64,000 nt of DNA, from NCBI GenBank assembly GCA_964445985.1, contig CAYUMU010000007.1:62001-126000 (forward strand), written 5' to 3'. The position numbers and the translations under genes were made by a program. The notes under the pieces are model-generated. The model was not told where the DNA came from. It saw only the letters and a program-made list of their open reading frames with translations, and did no database searches. Positions 54,164-62,021 of this stretch are shown here, in pieces. Position 1 is the stretch's first letter. Every line of letters starts with the position of its first letter. The DNA comes from CAYUMU01 sp964445985. GTDB taxonomy: Bacteria; Planctomycetota; Planctomycetia; Pirellulales; S012-138.

Positions 54164-54892
54164 GCGAAAGGACCCTCCCTTTGCCAGACTAATAGGTGCA
54201 AGACTCAAAGAACATCCCGGCAATTTGGCGCGGAGAGCGCACTCGCTTCTCAAGAGACGAACATACGATCCCACGAACACGTGTTGGCACGCTTCGCCGG
54301 TTGTATCCTCGCTTGTGTGTCCCCCCCGAACCGTGGCCGGAATGTCTGCGATTCTAGCGGCTGGCACGACCGATTCAACCAATCGCCATCAAACTTGGCC
54401 AGTTTGGGAAAAATAGCCAGCCCGGCGGGTTGGCACTGGCTATTTCATTTTCTTTCGTGTGTCACTGGCTTTGCCCGGCATAGCCAGTGGCACTGGAGGG
54501 CGTTGGGGGGCGACAGCCGCCAGTGCCCACCCCGCCGATTCAAGCCGCATTGTGGCAGGCAACATTTACTTTAGTCCCGCAGGGACGATAGGTTGTAGCC
54601 GCGGGCGCCAGGAAACGGAAACGCCGCAATCCCCAAGTCCCGAAGGGACGATAGGAACGAACACCGCAATTCCGGCGCGCCATCGCCTGCCGTCCCTTCG
54701 GGACTGACGAACGGATGGGAACGCCGACCCTGGGCTAGCGCCCAGGGCTACAACATTTCGCCGCTTCGCGGCTGCCGCCAGTGGCACCCTACGCCGTTAA
54801 CCCTTTCGATTTTTGATTCAGTGCGATGCTTCGTTCGATCTTGCGCCGAAAATCGATGCTCGACCAATGGCATTTTGATTCGGAATTCTGTC
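54164..54892. other. Intergenic region with short palindromes, no gene supported
   Basis: About 730 bases between the molybdoenzyme operon and the immunity gene. AGTCCC(G)xAGGGACGATAG-type palindromes occur at 54573 and 54636 and an inverted form at 54691. The phrase AGTGGCAC recurs on both sides. The region also holds the promoter of the operon. No gene was recognised. Confidence 0.5.
54573..54705. repeat. Three short palindromic repeats (AGTCCC...GGGAC)
   Basis: Copies at 54573-54591 (AGTCCCGCAGGGACGATAG) and 54636-54655, and an inverted copy at 54691-54705 (CGTCCCTTCGGGACT). Each forms a small hairpin. They look like interspersed repeat units. Confidence 0.65.
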
Positions 54893-55450
54893 TTAAAGCA
54901 CTTCACCAATGAAGGGGTTAGAAGGGTCAACGACATCGCCGATGGACGCGTCTCGGTATTCAAACTGGCCATCGCGGAGCGAAATCGTTGCGAGTACGCG
55001 ATCAACGAGAAGGCGTTCAAAGGTCCATCCATGTTCCCCGAATGAGTCGAAGTACACGCGGCATTCATATCCCGATTTAGAACGGCCGCAATCGAAGCCA
55101 GTAATCGTGCGTCTTCGCGGAGTAAGAAGTGTCGTTTCGTGTGCTTCCCAATCGCTGTCCGAATTACCTTTCGGTGACCGGTCATCGGGAACATTGGGAC
55201 CGAGTTTTGTGTGAATGAGGTCAACGCCAAGAAACTGAAACAGACGAAAATCCGCCGTTTTGCATTCGTAGTCTTTCGGAGATCCACCTGTCTGAAGATG
55301 GGAAAAATACGTGGCGATTGCCTCTGCGGCATAAATGACAACGAAGTCGAGTCGCGATTGGGATGGCCTCATCCGAAACCGAACTAGGGTGGACTCACGC
55401 AACTGTACCGACGGAAAGTAACTACTGGGGTCTACTTCGGTAATGCTCAT
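54893..55450 (-). CDS. Putative immunity protein of the HINT toxin
   Basis: This 185-residue protein is unrecognised but its context is telling: its ATG at 55450 overlaps the toxin stop by four bases (ATGA), as expected for a toxin followed by its immunity protein. It has no signal peptide or membrane segment, so it would stay in the cytosol. Composition is acidic to neutral with many aromatic residues (FVVIYAAEAIATYFSHL; GYECRVYFDSFGEHGW). Codon use is less GC-rich than that of the neighbours. The assignment is inference from position alone. Confidence 0.65.
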   Translation of the reverse strand: MSITEVDPSSYFPSVQLRESTLVRFRMRPSQSRLDFVVIYAAEAIATYFSHLQTGGSPKDYECKTADFRLFQFLGVDLIHTKLGPNVPDDRSPKGNSDSDWEAHETTLLTPRRRTITGFDCGRSKSGYECRVYFDSFGEHGWTFERLLVDRVLATISLRDGQFEYRDASIGDVVDPSNPFIGEVL

Positions 55451-56871
55451 GGTGATGAATCGAATATATGGCGGAGCGTGATTTGTAGATCGCCGTCTGG
55501 AATCACAGATCCATCAATATCGAGAAAACGACCTTGAGCGTCCTGCCTGACGAAATAGCCAGCCCGTTCATGCGGAAACCCCGTCTTTTGTGGATACATG
55601 TAGCGCATACGTTCGGTGCCGTTGCCGTCAATGATCTTCCATCCACGACCTCGGTCAGCGGGGATTTTTTTCCACGTAGGTTCTCTGCTAAGAATGTCTT
55701 GAGCCACTTTGTTGGGCGGTTTTCCACGAATGGAACCAGTAATGCAATTGTTATGCACCAGAATCCCGGCCTCGGTCACCTGGTACACGTGCTCGCCATG
55801 CACCTCCAAGTTGTGGAGCATTTCGCCTGGCCGGGCAAAGCGGGATACGATCCGCGCAACCCGAGTGTGGCGGCCATCGGCTTTCACCAACTCCCCTTGC
55901 CGCACCCCGCCGATCGGCACGAAGTCGTTCTGATCGACGGAGAAAATTGGGTGATTGTCCGTCACGCCGGGAAGGACGGCGCCGTTGGCGAACGTCACGC
56001 GGAGAATCTTCTGGTCGGGCGAGGCCTCGTGGCGAAACGTCCCGGTGATCACCGCGCCCGTGCCCGGCTTGATCGGCGGGCAAGGTCCGAGGTACGTGAC
56101 GGTCGCTTCCCCGAACGCCCCCATTTCCTCGAGGTCCAGGAAAATCGCGCCGCCCACCTCCGCGCCGTGCGCCACGATCCATTCATCCGGCCGGAGCAAT
56201 TTGATCCAGAGCGAATAGCCGTTCTCCTTCGTCATGTGCAGGCAGAGCTTCCGCCACGTCGCCGGATCGGGCTCCTGCACGTTCGGATCAACCTGTTCGC
56301 GCAGCGGGTTCTTCGCCGGAGAGCGGTCTCCAACGCGAACATTTTCGATAGCCGTGGTTTCAATCGCCGACTCACGATTGGGATTGACGCCCGGGAAGAA
56401 CCACGTGGCTCCTGCCCAATAGAACAGCGCGAACGCCAGACACATCGGCAGCCACAGCCGGCCAATCAGCGAGCCCGCGCCGCCGTCAACATTACGGCGA
56501 TCTTGAGCGGGGAGATATTCGCGGCGCAAGACTTTCACGCCGTTCATTCGGGGCACCGTCGATTTCGGCTCGGAAGCGCATTGTGGCGGTTCAACAGCTC
56601 GTGGCGTGTGCGGTTCATCCGTCAAGGCCGCAACCTGCGGCGGCTCGGTATCTTGCTTCGGAGCAGCGTTCGCGGAAACGTCCGAGGATTCGTCCGATGT
56701 TTGTTCGGCGAGCAGGCCCAGCGACTCCATCGTCTCTTCCAACGACTGCCCGTGTTGGCGTTGGGCGAGCAATGCGAAAAGCAGGTCTTGCGCCTGTTGT
56801 TCAGAGAGAGCCGCCGTTTTGTCGTCAAGACCTCCGGATGCGCGCGCTCGGACATCATCCACTGCCTGCAT
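55447..56871 (-). CDS. Polymorphic toxin-like protein with HINT domain and uncharacterised C-terminal domain
   Basis: This 474-residue protein starts at ATG 56871 (frame open to 57069) behind an AGGGG-like site. Residues 1-60 are helical (SEQQAQDLLFALLAQRQHG), 60-110 disordered, and 138-160 is one transmembrane segment (LWLPMCLAFALFYWAGATWF). Residues about 175-375 are HINT-like: IENVRVGDRSP, DNHPIFSVD, FVPIGGVRQGELVKA, LEVHGEHVYQV and the terminal VHNNC (372-376). The usual CFxxGT start is absent, so N-terminal processing is unlikely while Asn-mediated C-terminal cleavage remains possible. Residues 380-474 are the candidate toxin (PHERAGYFVRQD, GRFLDIDG, RHIF). HINT domains usually precede toxins. 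The exact activity cannot be told. Confidence 0.8.
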   Translation of the reverse strand: MQAVDDVRARASGGLDDKTAALSEQQAQDLLFALLAQRQHGQSLEETMESLGLLAEQTSDESSDVSANAAPKQDTEPPQVAALTDEPHTPRAVEPPQCASEPKSTVPRMNGVKVLRREYLPAQDRRNVDGGAGSLIGRLWLPMCLAFALFYWAGATWFFPGVNPNRESAIETTAIENVRVGDRSPAKNPLREQVDPNVQEPDPATWRKLCLHMTKENGYSLWIKLLRPDEWIVAHGAEVGGAIFLDLEEMGAFGEATVTYLGPCPPIKPGTGAVITGTFRHEASPDQKILRVTFANGAVLPGVTDNHPIFSVDQNDFVPIGGVRQGELVKADGRHTRVARIVSRFARPGEMLHNLEVHGEHVYQVTEAGILVHNNCITGSIRGKPPNKVAQDILSREPTWKKIPADRGRGWKIIDGNGTERMRYMYPQKTGFPHERAGYFVRQDAQGRFLDIDGSVIPDGDLQITLRHIFDSSP

Positions 56872-57111
56872 GGCCTGACCCCTACCATTTATCTTTGATG
56901 AGAAATGTGCCGCTGGCGGCCGAAGCGAAGAAATGACCAGCGCCGGCGCGCCGAGACAATCCAGATAGCCGCAACGGACCGCCTCAAAGGAGTGTGTCAA
57001 GAAATTTCTCGTTGCAAACCAAAGCGACTGGATATTGCCATTACATCGCGGAATGTTGAGAGCCGCCACCCAAAGACGCTCGTCCCACTCCAGGCTTCTT
57101 CCCTACTTCTT

Positions 57112-58053
57112 TCACAGCGTAATCTCCCCCTCGTCGATCTCTTCAGCCTCGCCCCGGCGGCGGCGTTTTACCAGTTGCACCGAGTTGCCCTGCTCGTTGT
57201 AGCACACTTCGTCCATGATCGAGCGAATCAGCATCAAGCCTCGGCCCCGACGGCGATCCCAGCTTTCGCCACGTGAAGGCTCGGGAATCGAAGCCGGATC
57301 GAACCCGGCTCCGTCGTCCGAAATGGTGAAGCGGGCTTCGCTCGGCGCCAATGCCACGTGCACGCGAATTTGCCGACCGGCGTAGGGCGATTGCCGGCTT
57401 CGCTCCTGGATCACGTCGAAGGGCTTGCCCACGATCATGGCCGAGCGGGCATCGTCGAAGTCCTCGCGGCTGATCTCCAGGTTGCCGTGGTAGAGCGCGT
57501 TGGTGAGCGCCTCTTCGAGCGCCATGCCCACGCGAATGGATTCGCCCGGCGGACAAAGCCCCAGCCGGATGAGTTGCTGCTGCATGTGCCGCACCAGCGG
57601 CGAGATAAGCTTGGGGTCGTTATCGAGCACGAACGACGCATTCAGGCCGGTCAAATGTTTGAGCAGCCGCTCGTGATGATTCTCGGGCCGAAACAGTTCC
57701 ATCACCTGTTGCACCGTGCTCGATAGCTGCTCGCCCAAACTCGCTTTGGGAACGTACGTTACCGCTCCCGCATGGAGGGCCGCCGTCGCGATTTCCTCAC
57801 TGCCATGCGCCGTCATTAAGATGACCGGCAGGTTGGGAAACTCGTACGCCAAGATTTCGACCAGTTCCAAGCCGTTGACCGGCTCCATCTGCAAGTCGGT
57901 CAACACCAGGTCGGGGGTCAACCGTCGAATGCGTTCCAGGGCTTCGTCGCCATCGGAGGCGTACGTCACGGTAAAAGCGGTGCCTTTCTCGATCAGGCCC
58001 CCTGCCAGCGCGCGGTCGGCAGCCACGTCGTCGACCACGAGCACAGTCGTCAT
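57112..58053 (-). CDS. Response regulator with HATPase_c (anti-sigma-like kinase) output domain
   Basis: This 313-residue protein joins a receiver domain (1-125: VLVVDDV, LTDLQMEPVNG with the phospho-Asp, MTAHGS, VPKASL) to a C-terminal HATPase_c_2 domain of RsbW/SpoIIAB type (about 160-310: MALEEALTNALYHGN, DDGAGFDPASIP, RGRGLMLIRSIMDEV). Output would be protein phosphorylation or sequestration rather than DNA binding. It lies 43 bases downstream of the hybrid kinase gene (same strand) and is probably its partner. An anti-sigma or anti-anti-sigma target is expected, but none is in the window. Confidence 0.88.
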   Translation of the reverse strand: MTTVLVVDDVAADRALAGGLIEKGTAFTVTYASDGDEALERIRRLTPDLVLTDLQMEPVNGLELVEILAYEFPNLPVILMTAHGSEEIATAALHAGAVTYVPKASLGEQLSSTVQQVMELFRPENHHERLLKHLTGLNASFVLDNDPKLISPLVRHMQQQLIRLGLCPPGESIRVGMALEEALTNALYHGNLEISREDFDDARSAMIVGKPFDVIQERSRQSPYAGRQIRVHVALAPSEARFTISDDGAGFDPASIPEPSRGESWDRRRGRGLMLIRSIMDEVCYNEQGNSVQLVKRRRRGEAEEIDEGEITL

Positions 58054-58096
58054 CGTTCCACCTTTCTTTACAACGCCGCGGTATCGGCTGGAGCGC

Positions 58097-61000
58097 CTAT
58101 CTTGGCTTCAGTCCCGACGCCTTGGGAACGCCGAGCGAATCGAGGTCGGCCACGGAGGCGGTCGCCTGGCTCAAATACCTTCGCACATCGGCCAAGAGCG
58201 GACCGACTTCCGATTCTAATCGGGGCAGCAGTTTCACAACCAGGGCCAACTCGGCATGTTGCGCGGCCGATTCCAATTCTGAGGCCAACTGCGCCGCCGC
58301 CCCGGCGCCCAGATACCGCAACGAGCCCTTCAAGGTGTGCGCCGCACGTCGCAACGTGGCGGCATCGCCCCTGCGGTACGCCGCCAGCGATTGTTCCATC
58401 ATGGCCGGGCATTCTTGCAAGAACGCGGTCAGCAGGTCCGCCAGCAACGCCTCGTCGCCACCGGCAGATTGCAGCGCCATCTTCCAATCGATCACGCCCG
58501 AGTCCTTGCCCGCGGCGAGCTCGCCGGCCGCTGCCACACTCCGTCGCGAGGCGGTTCGTCCGTTGGCGCTGTTCGCGCGGGGCACCAGTTGGGCAATCGC
58601 GGCCGACAACTCGCGGATCCGCACCGGCTTGCAAACGTAACCGTCCATGCCCACTTGCAGGCATTTGTCGCGGTCGCTCTTGAGAGCATGCGCCGTCAAG
58701 GCGATGATGGGAATGTGCTCGCCGCGGCCAGCCTGAGCTTCCGCCGATCGAATGGTTTGGGTCGCTTCCAGGCCATCGAGCTCCGGCATTTGAATGTCCA
58801 TCAGCACCACGTCGAAGTGCCCACGCGCGATGGCTTCCACCGCCAGGCGACCGTTTTCCACGGCGAGCACGTCATGCCCTCGGCGGGTAAGCAATCCCAC
58901 GGCCAGCTTGCGATTTACCAGGCTGTCTTCGGCCACGAGAATGCGGAGCGAAGGGAGTTTGATTTCGGGTTCATCGCCGGCCTCGCACGAAGCGGCTGCC
59001 GGCGTTACGCCCAGGGCTCGAACGAGGACCGGCCCCAGCTCGCTGGGCTTGATCGGCTTGAACAGGTAGGCCGCCACCTCCAAATCGCGGCATCGCCGCG
59101 AATCGAGATGATGATCGCCCGAGGTGAGCATCACGATCGGAATATCGCGGAACAAGGGGTGTTGCTTGACCCGCTTGGCCAGCTCGAATCCATCCATCCG
59201 CGGCATTTGCACGTCGCTTAGCAGCAGGCGAAACGGCGTGCCGTTATCGTCGGCCGTTTTGAGCATGGATAACGCGTCGGCAGCGCACTCCACCGAAGTT
59301 ACCTGCATCTTCCAGCGTTCGAGGATGGCTTGCAGCACGCGGCGATTGGTGGGGTTGTCGTCCACGGCCAACACCCGCACATTGTTCAACGAACGGCTCC
59401 AATCGGGCGCGGGGCCGGCATCGGGACAAATCCGAAAATCGGCGGTAAAGCGAAACACGCTCCCCACCCCCTCCACGCTCTCGGCGTAAATCATGCCCGA
59501 CATCATTTCCACCAGCTTGGCCGTAATCGCCAGGCCCAGTCCGGTGCCGCCGAAGCGTCGCGTGGTGCTCGAATCCACCTGTTCAAACGCTTCAAAAATT
59601 TGCGCTAGCTTATTTGAAGGGATGCCAATGCCGGTATCTCGCACGGCGAACGCCAGCGTGACACGATCCTTTTCCCGGCGCCCCACGCGAACTTCCAGAG
59701 CCACCTCGCCATCGTCGGTGAACTTGATGGCGTTGCCAACCAGGTTGACCAGCACCTGGCGCAACCGGCCGGCATCGCCCACCAGATCGCTGGGAACCGA
59801 GACGTCTATGTCGTAAATCAGCTCCACGCCCTTCACGTGCGCCCGCACGGCCAACGACTTGAGCGTGTCGCCCAAGGTCTGTCCCAAATCGAACGGCTGC
59901 AAATCGAGTTCGAACTTGCCGGATTCGATTTTCGAAAAATCGAGGATGCTGTTGATGAGTGCCAGCAACGACTCGGCCGACTCGCGCGCCATCCGCAAGT
60001 ACTCGCGTTGCTCGGGCGCCAAGGGCGTATCGAGCACCAGTTCGGTCATGCCAATGATGGCATTCATGGGCGTGCGAATTTCGTGACTGATGTTCGCCAG
60101 GAAGGCGCTCTTGGCTCGGCTGGCCGATTCCGCCTGGTCCTTGGCCCGCATCAATTCGGCTTCCGCCGCCATCATGTCGGTCACATCTTCCGCCGTGCCG
60201 GCGATCCGGTAGACGTTGTTGTCGGCGTCGCGCACCGGGTAACCGCGATCGTAAATCCACCGCATGCTGCCGTCGGGCCGCACAATTCGATACCGAATTT
60301 CGAAGTTGCCCTTCGCCGCTTGGGCCGCGAACGCGTCCCTCACGCGTTGGCGGTCCTCGGGGTGAATCGCGTCGTTCCAGGTTTCTGGCTTCTGCATCAG
60401 GGCTTCACGACTGCGGCCCCAGATTTCCTCGTACGCAGGGCTGACGTATTCGAATTGATCGCCGTCGGCGGTCGTGATCCAAAATACCTCGTTCAAGTGA
60501 TCGGCCAATTGGCGGAAGCGTTGCTCGCTTTCTTGCAGGGCCAGCTCGGCCAACTTGCGCTCGGTCACATCCCAAAAGATCCCTTGCGTGCCCACGGGTC
60601 GGCCGGTGGCATCGAGCAGCGGCGTCTTCATCACGTGCACATACAGCTTCTTGCCGTCGTCGCGCACGTGCGTTTCGATGTCTTCAAACAGCTCGCCCGT
60701 GCGGATCAGCCGTTCATCGTCGCGGCGATACTTTTCGGCCAGTTCGTCGGGAAAGAAGTCGAAGTCGGTCTTGCCGATGATTTCGTCGTAGCGGCGATGG
60801 ATCAGCCCACAGAAAGCCTGATTGGCAAACGTAAAGCGGCCTTTCAAGTCCTTGCGCAGCACGAACAGCGGCAGGTTTTCCACCAGCGAGGCGTACAGCG
60901 CTTCCGAATCTCGCAAGGCCTTGTCCGCCCGTTGCTGCTCGCGGAGGTCTCGCACGCAGGCGGTGAACAACATGGTTTCGCCATGGGGCGTGGCCGCCAC

Positions 61001-61747
61001 CGACAGCTCCACGGGAAACTCGCCCCCGTCGGCATCGCGAGCCACGGCCGCGATGCGCTGCGGGTGCGATCGCTCGGCGATCAGCAAATCGGCCAGCGCA
61101 ACTGCCGAGCCATGCAGATGATTCCAGGGCGACACCAGAGTTTCCCACGATTGCCCCACGGCATCCTCGCGCCGCCGCCCCCAGCATTTCTCGGCCTTGT
61201 CGTTCCATTCCACCACCCGCCCTTGGGCATCCAGCACAATCAGAGCGTCGTTCGTTTCCTCCAGCACGGTGCGATAGCGGGCGATCAGATCATGGTCCGC
61301 GGCGGTTCGCTTTTCGGCCTCGGGCTGGGCGCTGGTGGCCACGGGCTGGGCACTGGTTGCCACGGGCAAGGCATGGTCCTTCAGCGGAGGTTCACCGGCC
61401 GGTGGCAAAGCAGATGAGCCCAACGCCCTGGGCTGCAAGGCGGCCGAAGAATGAGCCAGAGGTTGTCGCAGCAGGCTCGTCAACCACCAGATGCCGCCCA
61501 GCAAACACGAACCGGCCAAGATCGCCGTTACCACACGCCACACGTCGATCCCTGCCGACGAAAACACACTGCCGCTGGCTCCCATCCAGGGAACACTAGC
61601 GGCGCCGATTCCACCGGCGCCCAATACCATCAGGGTGGTGGCGGCCCAAATGCAACGCACCGAAAGCTCGTGCGAACGGGGCACGGCCGGTCCTCGCAAG
61701 GGAAAAATGGGAAGTAGCGTTGGCTGAAAACACGAGAGAAGCCCCAC
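58097..61747 (-). CDS. Hybrid sensor histidine kinase with two receivers and HPt
   Basis: This 1216-residue protein begins at a GTG; other starts are possible. Two hydrophobic helices lie at about 32-54 and 68-92. Three PAS/PAC units follow at about 155-275, 285-410 and 412-530. HisKA has the phospho-His in ANISHEIRTPMNAI; HATPase_c has NLVGNAIKF, DTGIGIP and GGTGLGLAIT. Receiver 1 (LAVDDN, SDVQMPRMDG, FKPI) and receiver 2 (VAEDS, MDIQMPELDG, CKPV) are both complete, and the C-terminal HPt has AHTLKGSLRYLGA. The architecture forms a full phosphorelay. The next gene, a response regulator, is the likely final acceptor. Confidence 0.92.
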   Translation of the reverse strand: MGLLSCFQPTLLPIFPLRGPAVPRSHELSVRCIWAATTLMVLGAGGIGAASVPWMGASGSVFSSAGIDVWRVVTAILAGSCLLGGIWWLTSLLRQPLAHSSAALQPRALGSSALPPAGEPPLKDHALPVATSAQPVATSAQPEAEKRTAADHDLIARYRTVLEETNDALIVLDAQGRVVEWNDKAEKCWGRRREDAVGQSWETLVSPWNHLHGSAVALADLLIAERSHPQRIAAVARDADGGEFPVELSVAATPHGETMLFTACVRDLREQQRADKALRDSEALYASLVENLPLFVLRKDLKGRFTFANQAFCGLIHRRYDEIIGKTDFDFFPDELAEKYRRDDERLIRTGELFEDIETHVRDDGKKLYVHVMKTPLLDATGRPVGTQGIFWDVTERKLAELALQESEQRFRQLADHLNEVFWITTADGDQFEYVSPAYEEIWGRSREALMQKPETWNDAIHPEDRQRVRDAFAAQAAKGNFEIRYRIVRPDGSMRWIYDRGYPVRDADNNVYRIAGTAEDVTDMMAAEAELMRAKDQAESASRAKSAFLANISHEIRTPMNAIIGMTELVLDTPLAPEQREYLRMARESAESLLALINSILDFSKIESGKFELDLQPFDLGQTLGDTLKSLAVRAHVKGVELIYDIDVSVPSDLVGDAGRLRQVLVNLVGNAIKFTDDGEVALEVRVGRREKDRVTLAFAVRDTGIGIPSNKLAQIFEAFEQVDSSTTRRFGGTGLGLAITAKLVEMMSGMIYAESVEGVGSVFRFTADFRICPDAGPAPDWSRSLNNVRVLAVDDNPTNRRVLQAILERWKMQVTSVECAADALSMLKTADDNGTPFRLLLSDVQMPRMDGFELAKRVKQHPLFRDIPIVMLTSGDHHLDSRRCRDLEVAAYLFKPIKPSELGPVLVRALGVTPAAASCEAGDEPEIKLPSLRILVAEDSLVNRKLAVGLLTRRGHDVLAVENGRLAVEAIARGHFDVVLMDIQMPELDGLEATQTIRSAEAQAGRGEHIPIIALTAHALKSDRDKCLQVGMDGYVCKPVRIRELSAAIAQLVPRANSANGRTASRRSVAAAGELAAGKDSGVIDWKMALQSAGGDEALLADLLTAFLQECPAMMEQSLAAYRRGDAATLRRAAHTLKGSLRYLGAGAAAQLASELESAAQHAELALVVKLLPRLESEVGPLLADVRRYLSQATASVADLDSLGVPKASGLKPR

Positions 61748-61943
61748 CCGCCAAGGAGCAAGCCAGACGCTGGCCCCCCGCGGTGTCTTCCCCCCTTCCC
61801 ATTATGTTCGCTTGCGAGATGGCTTGACTACCCAATTGTGGGCAGCAATCGCGGTATTATTTCCTGGGCGAGCGGCCAGCCTAACCGCGCGATCGCCTTG
61901 GCGGCGGCGGCTTGGGAACCCATGAAGAATAACTTTCGGGCAT

Positions 61944-61995
61944 AGTCGGCTTTCGCTCCGCGAAAGGATTTGCTTTCGCGGAGCGAAAGCCGACT
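61944..61995. repeat. Palindromic repeat family B, copy 2 (perfect)
   Basis: Perfect 23-base arms (61944-61966 and 61973-61995) around the 6-base loop GATTTG; the right arm is itself nearly palindromic (GCTTTCGC GGA GCGAAAGC). It lies about 25 bases beyond the stop of the YiiX-like gene. The same unit, diverged, lies at 43376-43427. Confidence 0.85.
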
Positions 61996-62021
61996 TTGTT
62001 TTTCGTGCAATCCTGCAATCC

